Shown: piece by piece, positions 35,604 to 45,066 of the stretch
Layout of the letters: each line of letters starts with the position of its first letter
How positions within the stretch are numbered: the first letter of the stretch is position 1
Assembly: GCF_008831265.1 (NCBI RefSeq)
Contig: NZ_VTTH01000002.1
Coordinates: 864,700-928,699 of the forward strand
Length of the DNA: 64,000 bases
Direction of reading: 5' to 3'
Source: Lacisediminimonas profundi
Lineage (GTDB): Bacteria; Pseudomonadota; Gammaproteobacteria; Burkholderiales; Burkholderiaceae_D
Notes under the pieces: model-generated
The model's input: only the letters and a program-made list of their open reading frames with translations
Told to the model about the DNA's origin: nothing
The model's database searches: none
Program-made: the position numbers and the translations under genes

Positions 35604-36383
35604 TCAGACGCCGTGCGCGGCGCGCCAGCCCAGGCCCTCGACCGTGCCCGCCTTCGGCTTGTATTCGCAGCCGATCCAGCCGTCATAGCCGATCTCGTCC
35701 AAAAGGCGGAACAGGTAGGTGTAATTGATCTCGCCGGTGCCGGGTTCGAAACGGCCGGGATTGTCGGCCAGCTGGATATGCGCAATTTTCGGCAGGTTGG
35801 CCTTGATGGTGTTGGCCAGTTCGCCTTCCATCCGCTGCATGTGATAAATGTCGTACTGGACGAACAGGTTGTCGCTGCCGGTTTCGGCAATGATGTCGAC
35901 TGCCTGCCGGGTGCGCGACAGGAAGAAACCCGGAATGTCGAAGGTGTTGATCGGCTCGATCAGCAGGCGGATGCCGGCCCCCTTCAGTTGTGCAGCCGCG
36001 TACTGCAGGTTAGCCACGAAGGTCGCGTGCGCCTGCTCGCGCGTCACGCCCTGCGGCACGATGCCGGCCAGGCAGTTCAGCTGCTTCGCGCCCAACGCTG
36101 CGGCGTAACCCAAGGCCAGGCTCACGCCCTCCCTGAATTCGGCCACGCGGGCCGGATGGCAGGCGATGCCGCGCTCGCCGCCGTCCCAATTGCCGGCCGG
36201 CAGGTTGTGCAGCACCATCTCCAGCCCGTTTGCCTTGAGCCGGGTGGCAATCTGGTCCGGCGCATAGGCATAGGGGAACAGGAACTCGACACCGCGAAAT
36301 CCGTGTTTCGCGGCGGCGTCGAAGCGGTCCAGGAAGTCCACTTCATTGAACAGCATCGTCAGGTTGGCTGCCAGCTTGGTCAT
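35604..36383 (-). CDS. hyi: Hydroxypyruvate isomerase
   Basis: A 259-residue TIM-barrel isomerase of the Hyi/AP-endonuclease-2 fold family. Diagnostic segments are AANLTMLFNEVDFLDRF, GVEFLFPY, LIEPINTFDIPGFFL, YDIYHMQRMEGE, and IGCEYKP at the C terminus; the two acidic residues in LLIEP and IGCEY are expected metal ligands. It interconverts hydroxypyruvate and tartronate semialdehyde. It sits between gcl and glxR, in the usual glyoxylate-operon order. Confidence 0.93.
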   Translation of the reverse strand: MTKLAANLTMLFNEVDFLDRFDAAAKHGFRGVEFLFPYAYAPDQIATRLKANGLEMVLHNLPAGNWDGGERGIACHPARVAEFREGVSLALGYAAALGAKQLNCLAGIVPQGVTREQAHATFVANLQYAAAQLKGAGIRLLIEPINTFDIPGFFLSRTRQAVDIIAETGSDNLFVQYDIYHMQRMEGELANTIKANLPKIAHIQLADNPGRFEPGTGEINYTYLFRLLDEIGYDGWIGCEYKPKAGTVEGLGWRAAHGV

Positions 36384-36416
36384 GATCTGATTCTTTTCCG
36401 GTCTTGTTGCTAGGTT

Positions 36417-36460
36417 GTTGTTCGTTTGTTGTTCGTTTGTTGTTCGTTTGTAGTTCGGTT
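36417..36460. repeat. 11-bp tandem repeat in the gcl-hyi gap
   Basis: Four copies of GTTGTTCGTTT (the last degenerate) fill the short space between the gcl stop and the hyi ribosome region. The variable spacing could tune coupling between the genes; this is untested. Confidence 0.85.
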
Positions 36461-36462
36461 GT

Positions 36463-38211
36463 CTATCGGATTGCCGACACGTCTGCGAATTCGTTGACGT
36501 TGTCGATCTCGGTGCCCATCGCGATGTTGGTGACCCGCTCCAGGATCACTTCCACCACCACCGGCACGCGGTGCTGCCGCGCCAGTGCGCGCGCCTGCTC
36601 GAATGCGCCGATCAGTTGATCGGGATCGGTGACGCGGATCGCCTTGCAGCCCAGCCCTTCGACCACGGCAACGTGATCGACACCATAACCCGCGATTCCG
36701 TCCGAATCAACGTTGATGTTCTCGAAGCCGAGCTGCACGCAGAAGTCCATGTCGAAGTTGCGCTGCGCCTGGCGGATCAGCCCGAGATAGGAGTTGTTCA
36801 CCAGCACGTGGATGTAGGGCAGCTTGAACTGCGCGCCGACCGCCAGCTCTTCGATCAGGAACTGGAAATCATAGTCGCCGGAAATGGCAACGATCTCGGC
36901 GCTCTCGTCGGCTGCGCGCACGCCCAGCGACGCCGGTATGGTCCAGCCGAGCGGGCCGGCCTGGCCGCAATTGACCCAGTGGCGCGGATGGTGGACATGC
37001 AGGAATTGCGCCGCCGCGATCTGCGAATTGCCGATCGATGACACGTAGCGCACGTTGCGCCCGAAGAAGCGGTTCATCTCGTGATAGACGCGGAATGGCT
37101 TGATCGGGATGTCGTCGTAATCGGACTTGCGCAGCATGCTTTGCTTGCGCGCCTGGCATTGCTCCACCCACTGCGAGCGGTTCTTCAGCTTGCCGGCGGC
37201 CTTCCATTCCTGCGCAACTTCGAGGAACAGTTCGAGCGCTGCCTTCGCGTCCGAAACGATGCCATAGTCCGGACCGAACACGCGGCCGATCTGGGTCGGT
37301 TCGATGTCCACATGCACGAACTTGCGCCCCTTCGTGAACACATCCACCGAGCCGGTATGACGGTTGGCCCAGCGGTTGCCGATGCCGAGCACGAAGTCCG
37401 ATTCCAGCATGGTGGCGTTGCCGTACTTGTGGCTGGTCTGCAGGCCGACCATGCCCGCCATCAGCGGATGGTCGTCGGCAATCGAACCCCATCCCATCAG
37501 GGTCGGGATGACCGGCACGCCGACCGTCTCGGCAAACTTGACCAGCAAGGCCGATGCATCGGCATTGATGATGCCGCCACCGGCGGTGATCAGGGGCCGT
37601 TCTGCTTCGTTGAACATCGCCATTGCCTTCTCGACCTGCTTGCGGCTGGCAGCCGGCTTGTAGACCGGCAGCGGCTCGTAGGTGTCGGGATCGAATTCGA
37701 TTTCAGCCACCTGCACGTCGAACGGCAGGTCGATCAGCACCGGGCCCGGACGGCCGGAGCGCATCACGTGGAAAGCCTGCTGGAAAACGCGCGGCACCAG
37801 TGCCGGCTCGCGCACGGTCACAGCCCATTTCGTCACCGGCTTGGCGATGGACTCGATGTCGACCGCCTGGAAGTCTTCCTTGAACATGCGCGCGCGCGGC
37901 GCCTGGCCGGTAATGCACAGGATGGGGATCGAATCAGCCTGGGCCGAGTACAACCCGGTGATCATGTCGGTACCGGCCGGTCCGGAGGTGCCGATGCAGA
38001 TGCCGATATTGCCAGCCTTGGCGCGGGTGTAACCCTCGGCCATGTGGGATGCGCCTTCGACATGGCGTGCAAGAATGTGGCGCATGCCGCCATCTTTTTT
38101 CATCGCCGCATAGAAAGGATTGATTGCCGCGCCCGGTACGCCGAACGCGACGTTCGCGCCTTCCTTTTGCAGGACGAACACCGCCGCCTGCGCTGCTGTC
38201 ATTTTTGCCAT
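36463..38211 (-). CDS. gcl: Glyoxylate carboligase
   Basis: A 582-residue ThDP enzyme that condenses two glyoxylates to tartronate semialdehyde and CO2. Val51 in [16 protein letters not shown] replaces the Glu that nearly all other ThDP enzymes use; this is the known signature of Gcl. The ThDP motif is [12 protein letters not shown], and the FAD site is conserved. The start at 38211 follows AAGGAG. It is first of a leftward operon with hyi and glxR, and divergent from a LysR gene, consistent with induction by a glyoxylate-derived signal. Confidence 0.95.
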   Translation of the reverse strand: MAKMTAAQAAVFVLQKEGANVAFGVPGAAINPFYAAMKKDGGMRHILARHVEGASHMAEGYTRAKAGNIGICIGTSGPAGTDMITGLYSAQADSIPILCITGQAPRARMFKEDFQAVDIESIAKPVTKWAVTVREPALVPRVFQQAFHVMRSGRPGPVLIDLPFDVQVAEIEFDPDTYEPLPVYKPAASRKQVEKAMAMFNEAERPLITAGGGIINADASALLVKFAETVGVPVIPTLMGWGSIADDHPLMAGMVGLQTSHKYGNATMLESDFVLGIGNRWANRHTGSVDVFTKGRKFVHVDIEPTQIGRVFGPDYGIVSDAKAALELFLEVAQEWKAAGKLKNRSQWVEQCQARKQSMLRKSDYDDIPIKPFRVYHEMNRFFGRNVRYVSSIGNSQIAAAQFLHVHHPRHWVNCGQAGPLGWTIPASLGVRAADESAEIVAISGDYDFQFLIEELAVGAQFKLPYIHVLVNNSYLGLIRQAQRNFDMDFCVQLGFENINVDSDGIAGYGVDHVAVVEGLGCKAIRVTDPDQLIGAFEQARALARQHRVPVVVEVILERVTNIAMGTEIDNVNEFADVSAIR

Positions 38212-38297
38212 CTTGCATCTCCTTGCTTGATTACTGTTTGTATGGACCCATGCTATCTGCGAAGAATAAGTTTGATAAGAGGACAAACTATCGCTTT

Positions 38298-38320
38298 ATT
38301 CGATACTTTTAGTATGGAAT
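38298..38320. promoter_or_regulatory. LysR-type operator candidate between gcl and lysR
   Basis: ATTCGATAC-N5-GTATGGAAT is an inverted repeat with a single mismatch, 10 bases upstream of the lysR start in an AT-rich gap. T-N11-A LysR boxes have this shape. Binding is inferred. Confidence 0.5.
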
Positions 38321-38330
38321 AATCCATCGC

Positions 38331-39251
38331 ATGGACAAGCTCACGCAAATCGAAGCATTCGTCGACGTCTCGGAGAAAGGCAGCCTGGCGAAAGCCGCGT
38401 TGTCGCAGAAGATCACGCCCGTCATGCTGGGCCGGCGCATCGATGCGCTGGAAAAACGGCTAGGTGTGAAACTGATGCATCGCAGCACGCGTCATCTGGC
38501 CCTGACCGAGCAGGGCGTCGTGTACCTGGACCACTGCCGCAAGCTGCTTAACGAGCTCGACAGCGCGGAAAAGGCCTTGACCGAAGGCCAGCACACAGCG
38601 ACCGGGCACCTGATCGTCTCGGCCCCCGCATCCTTCGGACGGCACCATGTCGCAGCCCACGCTCCGGCCTTCGTGCAGGCCAACCCGGATGTGCGGATCT
38701 CCTTCAACCTGACCGACCAGGTGGTCGACCTGGTCCGCGAAGGCTATGACATGGGCATACGCATAGGCGGCAACATCGATCCCAACTTCGTCGCCATCAA
38801 ACTTTGGCCGAATCGCCGGGTGGTCTGCGCGTCGCCCACCTACCTGGCAAAGCACGGCGTGCCGCGCAAGCTGGACGACCTGCAGCAACACAATTGCCTG
38901 TCATTCAACCTGCAGGGAGGTCAGCAGCGGGGATGGTATTTCCAGAAAGGCGGCAAGACGCTCGCCGTACGCGTGGACGGCAATCTCGACTGCAACGATG
39001 GCGAGTTGCTGCATCGCTGGTCGGTGGAGGGCCTGGGACTGGCATGGCGCTCGACGTGGGAAATCCAGCACGAACTGGCGACCGGCGCGCTGGAAACGGT
39101 GCTGGACGAGTTTGCGTTGCCAGACTACACGATCATGGCGGTGTATCCGCAGCAGCGGCATGTGCCGGCCAAGATCAGGTTCTATGTCGAGTTCCTGAAG
39201 CAGACCTATGCGCAGGCGGGATACTGGAGCCGGTCGCACGGAGGCTGGTAG
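38331..39251 (+). CDS. LysR-family transcriptional regulator
   Basis: A 306-residue regulator with an N-terminal winged HTH (FVDVSEKGSLAKAALSQKITPVMLGRRI) and a C-terminal ligand-binding domain of two subdomains (ASFGRHHVAAHAPAF, MGIRIGG). It lies divergently from gcl, with a palindrome between them, so it likely controls gcl-hyi-glxR. The effector is unknown. Confidence 0.9.
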   Translation: MDKLTQIEAFVDVSEKGSLAKAALSQKITPVMLGRRIDALEKRLGVKLMHRSTRHLALTEQGVVYLDHCRKLLNELDSAEKALTEGQHTATGHLIVSAPASFGRHHVAAHAPAFVQANPDVRISFNLTDQVVDLVREGYDMGIRIGGNIDPNFVAIKLWPNRRVVCASPTYLAKHGVPRKLDDLQQHNCLSFNLQGGQQRGWYFQKGGKTLAVRVDGNLDCNDGELLHRWSVEGLGLAWRSTWEIQHELATGALETVLDEFALPDYTIMAVYPQQRHVPAKIRFYVEFLKQTYAQAGYWSRSHGGW

Positions 39252-39256
39252 TTAGT

Positions 39257-39284
39257 GGTGGCGGCCCCTTCCCGGGGCCACCAC
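39257..39284. terminator. Hairpin between convergent lysR and panE-like gene
   Basis: GGTGGCGGCCCC / GGGGCCACCACC with one mismatch and a short loop. There is no clear T run, so it may be a weak bidirectional terminator. Confidence 0.5.
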
Positions 39285-39296
39285 CGGCCTTGACGA

Positions 39297-40310
39297 TCAG
39301 GCCGCCGTCGCCAGCATCTTCACCTGCCCTGCCTGTACTTGCATGGTCTGCGCCAGCAGTTTCACCAGCGCATACACGGTATCGATGTGCGGCGTCGGCG
39401 TGCCGGTCAGGCGGCCAAGCTCGATCACCGATCCCACCAGCGCATCGATCTCCGGTCCGCGTCCTGCTTCCACATCCTGCAGCATCGAGGTCTTGTGCTT
39501 GCCGACTTTCTCGGCGCCTTCGATGCGCTTTTCCATCGGCACGCGGAATTTGATGCCCAGGGTTTGCGCAACGGCGGCCGCTTCCGTCATCATGCCGGCG
39601 GCCAGCTCGCGGGTCAGCTGGAACTGGCAGATGTCGACCAGCGTGGCGTGAGCCAGTGCGCTGATCGGGTTGAAGGTCAGGTTGCCCCACAACTTCAGCC
39701 AGATCTCGGAGCGGATGTCGGTCAGCACCGGCGCCTTGAAGCCGGCGTTCACGAACACATCGGCGATGCGGTTCACCCGCTCGCTGTCCGAGCCGTCGAG
39801 TTCGCCCAGCGGAAAGCGCTCGCCTTCGATATGGCGCACCACGCCCGGCGCAATCAGCTCCGAGGCCGGATAGACCACGCAACCAAGCACTTGCGCGGGC
39901 GGGATCTTCGCCAGGATCTTTCCGGTCGGGTCCACGCTCTCCACCCGCCGGCCTGCCAGTTCGCCGCCGTGCTTGTGGAAATACCAGTACGGTATGCCGT
40001 TCTGCATCGTCACCACGGTCGTGTCCGGGCCGATCAGCTTGGGCACGTCGTCCGCCACTGCTTCGAGCTGGTTGGCCTTCAGCGCCAGGATGACCAGGTC
40101 CTGCGGCCCCACCTCGTCATAGTTGTTGCTTGCCTTGACGTTGGCGGCAACGTGTTCGACGCCATCGTGCATGATCAGCTTGAATCCGTTGCGCCGGATT
40201 GCATCCAGATTGGCGCCACGCACGATGAAGGTCACATCCTCGCCGGCCAGGGCCAGCTTTGCGCCAACATAACCGCCTATACCGCCTGCTCCTACTATTG
40301 CTATTTTCAT
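39297..40310 (-). CDS. 2-dehydropantoate 2-reductase family protein
   Basis: A 337-residue ketopantoate-reductase-fold enzyme. GAGGIGGYVGAKLAL binds NADP, and the lysine in LKLWGNLTFNP is the catalytic residue position. True PanE reduces ketopantoate in pantothenate synthesis; many catabolic operons carry a paralog acting on other 2-keto acids. Here it lies 62 bases downstream of a FAH-family gene and close to the glyoxylate genes, so a catabolic role is likely and panE is not assigned. The start at 40310 is preceded by GGAGAGAGAC. Confidence 0.82.
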   Translation of the reverse strand: MKIAIVGAGGIGGYVGAKLALAGEDVTFIVRGANLDAIRRNGFKLIMHDGVEHVAANVKASNNYDEVGPQDLVILALKANQLEAVADDVPKLIGPDTTVVTMQNGIPYWYFHKHGGELAGRRVESVDPTGKILAKIPPAQVLGCVVYPASELIAPGVVRHIEGERFPLGELDGSDSERVNRIADVFVNAGFKAPVLTDIRSEIWLKLWGNLTFNPISALAHATLVDICQFQLTRELAAGMMTEAAAVAQTLGIKFRVPMEKRIEGAEKVGKHKTSMLQDVEAGRGPEIDALVGSVIELGRLTGTPTPHIDTVYALVKLLAQTMQVQAGQVKMLATAA

Positions 40311-40372
40311 GTCTCTCTCCCGGGGATTCCTTGCACGGCGGGCGTCGTGGCCCGCGCCGTGCAATCGCCCCT

Positions 40373-41140
40373 TTATTCGAACCGGTTGATCAGTTTGCCG
40401 ATGCCTGCAATGTCAATTTCGATCGTGCTGCCGGGCTTCATCGAGCCGACCCCGACCGAGGTGCCGCACATGATCATGTCGCCGGGATTGAGCGTCATGT
40501 CATGCGAGATGCGCGACACCAGCTGCGCTACCGAAAACACCATGTCGGCAATCGGATAATCCTGGCGCACATCGCCGTTGAGGACGGTGCGGATGCTCAG
40601 CGTGGCCGGATCGAGTCCGGTGGCAATCACCGGCCCGATCGGGCAGAAGGTGTCGAAGCCCTTGGAGCGCGTCCATTGCACAAACGAAGGATCGCGGTTG
40701 AGGATGTCGGCGTGGGTCACGTCGTTGATGCAGGTGTAGCCGAACACATGCGACAGTGCATCCTCTTCGGCGACGCGGGTGGCCTGCTTGCCGATCACCA
40801 CGCCGAGCTCGCCTTCGAACACCACCTTGCCCTCCTGCTGCGGCTTCCTGATGGTTTCTTCCGGATCAAGATAAGAGTTGGAAGGCTTGATGAAATAAAG
40901 GGGTTCGGCCGGGGTGGACAGGCCGAGTTTCTTGCCCAGCGCATGGAAGTTGTTCCATAGCGCGACCGCCTTGCCAGGCAGGCAGGGCGCGAGCAGTCTT
41001 GCTTCGCGCGCGTCGACGTAGTTAGAAGTCGGCGCCGGATTGTCGAACATGTTGCCGGTGTAAACACGGATGCGGTCGCCGTCTAGCGTGCCGAAACCGG
41101 TTTCGCCGGATTGATTGAAGCGGACCCAGTGCTGGACCAT
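40373..41140 (-). CDS. Fumarylacetoacetate-hydrolase-family protein
   Basis: A 255-residue member of the FAH superfamily (beta-diketone hydrolases/decarboxylases). The metal site is typical: EGELGVVIG and GYTCINDVTHADIL. Residues LLPCLPGKAVALWNN-like occur near the N terminus. Members hydrolyse acylpyruvates or decarboxylate oxaloacetate-type compounds. The start at 41140 has GGAG. It is the first gene of a two-gene unit with the ketopantoate-reductase-like gene. Confidence 0.85.
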   Translation of the reverse strand: MVQHWVRFNQSGETGFGTLDGDRIRVYTGNMFDNPAPTSNYVDAREARLLAPCLPGKAVALWNNFHALGKKLGLSTPAEPLYFIKPSNSYLDPEETIRKPQQEGKVVFEGELGVVIGKQATRVAEEDALSHVFGYTCINDVTHADILNRDPSFVQWTRSKGFDTFCPIGPVIATGLDPATLSIRTVLNGDVRQDYPIADMVFSVAQLVSRISHDMTLNPGDMIMCGTSVGVGSMKPGSTIEIDIAGIGKLINRFE

Positions 41141-41565
41141 GATATTTCTCCGAAGGATGAATGAAAGCTGGTGCACCACGCGCAGGCGAACGCAAACACG
41201 CCGCCCTGCCCATGGCAGGCAAATCTGGCAATGGCCTGCCGCCGCAGCGCTATTTTGCTGCAGTGCAAAACCACAAGACTACCGTATCTCTACCGTAGAT
41301 TCGCCAGCCGCTCCCTCATTCCCGAAAAAATATCCAGGGTCACGCTGTTACGTCCGCCCTCCGGCCTCCCCCTTCTGCCCTGTCCTGCCCGGGGCATTCG
41401 CGCTCCGGGCCTGATGGCGCCGGCACACACCGTCGGTGTGTCCGGGTACTGATGATGAATCATGGCTTGCCTATGGTGATGTTGAATTCGGGTCAACTGC
41501 GCGCGCGGCCAGTAGCCAGCAGGCGCGCAGCAAGAAAATGGGGGCTGGAAGCCCGGGGCGCAGGA
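41141..41565. other. Intergenic region with a palindrome
   Basis: 425 bases without a convincing gene. At 41420-41446 there is a nearly perfect palindrome around ACACACCGTCGGTGTGT, possibly the terminator of the convergent or downstream gene, but without a T run. Confidence 0.5.
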
Positions 41566-41862
41566 TCAGACGCCGACTTCGGCGCTCTGGAACGCCTTCC
41601 AGTCGATCGCATGAGCGGCGCTGCCGCGCATCGCTTCATGGCAGCGCGTCTTGGCCTGCTTGATCAGCGAAACCAGGAAGTCCGCGTCATAGGCCGTCAG
41701 CAGGTGCGGCTGGTGCTTCTGCAGGTAAGTCTTGATGCGGCTGTCTTCGCAGCCGATGTTCACCAGGTCGCGCCAGGTTTCTTCATCCCAGCACCAGCGC
41801 AGACCGAGTTCGTAGAACGCGGCGTTGTAGGCGTTGCGGTCGGTTTCTGGTGCGTTGTTCAT
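41566..41862 (-). CDS. Small hypothetical protein
   Basis: A 98-residue soluble protein, MNNAPETDRNAYNAAFYELG. I do not recognise a family. It is Trp- and Cys-containing (RWCWDEETW, NIGCEDSRI, TRCHEAM) and predicted mostly alpha-helical. The start has AGGATCGCC upstream. No operon partner is evident. The sequence has coding character (no low complexity) and is likely a conserved small protein. Confidence 0.65.
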   Translation of the reverse strand: MNNAPETDRNAYNAAFYELGLRWCWDEETWRDLVNIGCEDSRIKTYLQKHQPHLLTAYDADFLVSLIKQAKTRCHEAMRGSAAHAIDWKAFQSAEVGV

Positions 41863-42288
41863 GGCGGCGATCCTTTAGATGAGCGGGTATCCGGGCGATG
41901 CGCCGGGACTTTTTCATCAGGTCCGGCAAACCATCGGACCTGAGGCATGGATCGGATGTTACGGAGCGCAAACGATTAATGACAGTTAAAGTTTTTACTG
42001 GAAACGATAAGCTTTCCTTATGCTCAGAACATCCTGATGGGCGATTCGTCGGCCCCGCCCACCAGATGCCTGTCACCAAGCTTTTGTGCGCTAAACGCAC
42101 TCCGAAAGCGGCCAATTCCGAAGAAAAAAACAATCCCGTTTCCTGGCGAACCAATCCAGCCTGCAAGCGCACATACCAGCGCTTTTCTTTCTGACGACCG
42201 CAAGCATGCGGCCCTTGAAAGCAGGTTGTCGCGACCGGATCCGCCGGTCGCGACGTGTCTCAATAAAATATTTCCAGGAGTGCGTACC
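41863..42288. promoter_or_regulatory. AT-rich upstream region of the large Ser/Thr-rich gene, with hairpin
   Basis: 426 bases with no gene I trust. AT-rich promoter-like DNA lies at about 41970-42030. A perfect 11-bp-arm hairpin GTCGCGACCGG / CCGGTCGCGAC occupies 42228-42254, followed by CAATAAAATATTTCC and the ribosome site CCAGGAG. The hairpin is in the position of a 5' leader structure. Confidence 0.45.
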
Positions 42289-43968
42289 TTGTCTGATAAA
42301 AACGCCGCGTCATCAATCAGGTTGAAGCTTTTCAAATCGCCCACGAACGAGAAAGTACAGGAAAAAGGACAGGAGAAAGGACAGGACAAGCACGACCAGC
42401 AACCCCCTTCTCCGCGGGTGGTCAGAAGTCCGCGCCAATCCACGCAATTCCCTGTTTCACCGGTTCCGGGCGATGCCGTGCCGAGCACCGCAACATCGCC
42501 ACGGAAAGCGGATGAATCGGAGCAGAAAGAGTCGCCACGAAGTCCCTTCGGCCGATCCTTCACCCTTGCGAGGCGGGCCTCGAAGATGGACCCCGACGAT
42601 CCGGCGCGTTCGCCGGTCAGCAGGGTCAAAAGTGGAAATGGCGGCATCTCGCAACGCATCAGGCCCAAGAGTGTTGCGTTCGACGCGCCGCCGTGCGCAA
42701 ACAATATCGGGATTGATGCGGTGTCGCCGACCTGGAATGCGCCAACAACAACCGCATCGACATCGACCGCCTCGACAACATCAACCACTTCCACGACTTC
42801 CACGACCACTCCGCTAGCCTCGCCCTCGAAGGTCACGATCACTGCAGGACGCCGACCAAAGTCGGCACCTCCGGCATTGAGCCCGAACTCAAAACGCAAC
42901 GCCGCCGCAACCGCGCTTGGAGAAGCGATCGGCAGTCCTTCCTCGCTCACCTCGCTCACCTCGCTCACCTCGCCCACATCCCCAACGACCATCCAGAACG
43001 CCGATGATCTACGCGAAAGGCATGGATCTGAGGCGGAACTGTCATCACCCCCCGGCTCGCCTCGATCCGGTGCGCACAAGCTGGAGCAGCGCCAGCGCCG
43101 GCGCTCGGTCTCGCTTGAGCGAGATCACAAGATACAACGACTGCCCAAGCCCATCCTCTATCCGGCCGGTGCTGAAGCGTGGATCAGTCCGGCCGATTTC
43201 GACAGGCTGGATCATCCGGCCAAGCGGATGGTGTCGGCATTCGCCGCAGCGAAGCAGGCATTTGCGCTTGGCAAGGCTGCATACGGCGACCGCTGGGCCT
43301 GGGACACGGGCAATGCACCGCTGCGCAACTGGGGGCAGCGCGGCACGATGGGAGCGCCAGGATCGCGGTCGGACGACGAATTCTTCGGCTCGCAGGCAAG
43401 CATGGAGAAGGCCTTCAAAAACGGCACAATGACGCAATACTTCGACGATGCATTTGCCCAAATAAAGCAAAACGGGGCGGATGACAAAGCCATACTGAAA
43501 CTCGCAAAGCAGGCTGACCACGTGCTGAACCTGGCCTGCGATACGCTGCGTGCCGTCATGCGCAGGACCGACGTCAAGCCGGCCCAGCTGATCCTGGCAT
43601 GGAAAGCGGTCACGGAGCAGAATCCGAGCGATTTCGAAAAAGGCATCCTGCGAGCCTATTACCCGCACGAGAAGCGCCTCGCCGTTTCCGTGTTCGTGGC
43701 CGCGTCGGTCGACCTGATGAATTTTGTGGTCGAGGGTGTCTCATCGACGGAAACTGTCAGGATCACGCTGCAGGACATGCAGGGCACCTTCTATTACGTC
43801 GGCTGCCACCTGTTCGGATATACGCTGGAGGATCTATCCAAAGCCATACAAGCTCTCAACAACGAGGAAATCCGCCAAGTATTCAATACCATGGTGCTGC
43901 GCTCGGGTACCCTGTTCAACCTCCTCGTGAACGGGGATCTTCGCTTTAGCAACCAGAAGAAAAGCTAG
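42289..43968 (+). CDS. Unrecognised protein with low-complexity N-terminal half and globular C-terminal half
   Basis: A 559-residue protein (start TTG at 42289, AGGAG eight bases upstream; the longer frame to 42037 has no ribosome site). Residues 1-260 are disordered, Pro/Ser/Thr/Lys-rich, with short repeats (KGQEKGQ, TSTTSTTSTTT, SLTSLTSLTS). From about 290 the chain is ordered: ISPADFDRLDHPAKRMVSAF, AILKLAKQADHVLNLACDTL, then helical segments to the end; no known domain is recognised. It lacks signal peptide and membrane segments. Like the 20342-21610 protein it has a TTG start and a Ser-rich N terminus. A secreted effector or surface-related role is a guess. Confidence 0.6.
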   Translation: MSDKNAASSIRLKLFKSPTNEKVQEKGQEKGQDKHDQQPPSPRVVRSPRQSTQFPVSPVPGDAVPSTATSPRKADESEQKESPRSPFGRSFTLARRASKMDPDDPARSPVSRVKSGNGGISQRIRPKSVAFDAPPCANNIGIDAVSPTWNAPTTTASTSTASTTSTTSTTSTTTPLASPSKVTITAGRRPKSAPPALSPNSKRNAAATALGEAIGSPSSLTSLTSLTSPTSPTTIQNADDLRERHGSEAELSSPPGSPRSGAHKLEQRQRRRSVSLERDHKIQRLPKPILYPAGAEAWISPADFDRLDHPAKRMVSAFAAAKQAFALGKAAYGDRWAWDTGNAPLRNWGQRGTMGAPGSRSDDEFFGSQASMEKAFKNGTMTQYFDDAFAQIKQNGADDKAILKLAKQADHVLNLACDTLRAVMRRTDVKPAQLILAWKAVTEQNPSDFEKGILRAYYPHEKRLAVSVFVAASVDLMNFVVEGVSSTETVRITLQDMQGTFYYVGCHLFGYTLEDLSKAIQALNNEEIRQVFNTMVLRSGTLFNLLVNGDLRFSNQKKS

Positions 43969-43974
43969 CTTATA

Positions 43975-44017
43975 TTGGGGTCAGACTCGATATGATTCAT
44001 ATCGAGTCTGACCCCAA
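43975..44017. repeat. REP-like palindrome A
   Basis: Perfect 19-bp arms TTGGGGTCAGACTCGATAT and its complement, separated by 5 bases. It starts 7 bases after the stop of the 42289 gene and overlaps the 3' end of the convergent GIY-YIG gene, supplying its last five residues. Confidence 0.95.
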
Positions 44018-44881
44018 AGGCGGAAGGCCTTCCACCCTGAGCTCGCCGCGCATCAGCGGGGCGGCGACGATCCGGTAGACATCCGGATCGAAACCGCCCT
44101 TGCGCAGCGGCGGCGTGCCTTGCAGCGATGCGAGCATGCCGCGATAGGACCAGCCATCGATCACGTGCACGCGCTCCAGGCCGGCACGTTCCTCGACTAT
44201 CCCGATTGCACCGGCGAACGGCCAGACGCTGGCCTGCAGGGCCGCCAGCGCCCTGCTGCGCCGGCGCCGGTACGCCGCTATCGGTTCATGACCAACGCAG
44301 GCGCCACCGCACTGCCCTAACTGGCGCGCGAAACACCCCCTGCCGGAATGCTTCGCCTCCAGTCCGGTCAAGGCCGGACAAAGGCGTGAGCGCCTGACCA
44401 GTTGCTGCAGGGCCGCCTCGGCAGCCGAGCGGGAAGCGTAAGCCCCGTACGTGCGCAGCCCATCCAGCGCGGCATCGGAAGAACGCATCGCCGCCAGCGC
44501 CAGTGCGCCTCTCGCACCGGCCAGCACCCACGGCTGTTCCGGCCACACCAGCATGCGGTTGTAGCGCGGCTGCCAACGCTTGATCAGCTGCGACTCCTGC
44601 AGCAGCGCCCCGATCTCCCCCGCGGTCTCGATAAAATCGATGGATGCGCTTTCAAGCAGCATCTGCGCCTCGTCCCCATTGCGCAGATGCGCCGCCACCC
44701 GGCTGCGGATGTTCACGCTCTTGCCGATGTAAATCGGCCGCCGCCGGCTGTCGCGAAAGATGTAGACGCCCGGAGCAGCCGGCAACGCGGCCAGGTCTTC
44801 GGTCGAAAAAGCGTGTTCCGGGCGGGTCTTGTTACGGCCGGGCAGCACGAACAATCCTGCGGAGGTAATCTTGACGGGCAT
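43997..44881 (-). CDS. GIY-YIG nuclease, Cho-like (UvrC N-terminal homolog)
   Basis: A 294-residue protein (start ATG 44881; a TTG at 44896 is possible). GIY-YIG signatures PGVYIF, PIYIGKSVNIRSRV and the glutamate in LLQESQLIKRWQPRYN match the N-terminal nuclease half of UvrC. The total length and the Cys motif (RCFARQLGQCGGACVGHE-like) match Cho, which makes the 3' incision in some repair settings in E. coli. The last residues (PLGSDSI) and stop are contributed by a REP-like palindrome, so the C terminus is derived. It is not adjacent to other repair genes. Confidence 0.82.
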   Translation of the reverse strand: MPVKITSAGLFVLPGRNKTRPEHAFSTEDLAALPAAPGVYIFRDSRRRPIYIGKSVNIRSRVAAHLRNGDEAQMLLESASIDFIETAGEIGALLQESQLIKRWQPRYNRMLVWPEQPWVLAGARGALALAAMRSSDAALDGLRTYGAYASRSAAEAALQQLVRRSRLCPALTGLEAKHSGRGCFARQLGQCGGACVGHEPIAAYRRRRSRALAALQASVWPFAGAIGIVEERAGLERVHVIDGWSYRGMLASLQGTPPLRKGGFDPDVYRIVAAPLMRGELRVEGLPPLGSDSI

Positions 44882-44978
44882 GTGAGGAATTGACAATGAA
44901 AGCCAGGCGCAACGGCCCGGCCGGCCATCAGAATAAACTCCATTGTCCGCACTTGAAATGTCCGACAGTCAACAAGGA

Positions 44979-45047
44979 TAATGGGGTCATATTGAATTGA
45001 ATGAATTGGAATGAATTGGCCCAATTCATTTGACCCCAATTCATTCA
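44979..45047. repeat. REP-like palindrome variant E
   Basis: GGGGTCATATTGAATTG at 44983 pairs imperfectly with CCAATTCATTTGACCCC at 45021-45037, enclosing AATGAATTGG repeats. The GGGGTCA ends match the family, but the inner sequence differs from the GACTCGATAT type. It lies in the 5' space of the divergent genes. Confidence 0.75.
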
Positions 45048-45066
45048 CATAAAAATCAGGAGCGAC

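Noticed and set aside
39297..40310. Assigning panE outright
   Set aside because: The fold and catalytic lysine fit, but the neighbourhood is catabolic and paralogs are common, so the symbol is withheld.
42037..42288. N-terminal extension of the 42289 gene back to 42037
   Set aside because: Lacks a ribosome site and covers the hairpin leader; the TTG at 42289 has AGGAG at good spacing.
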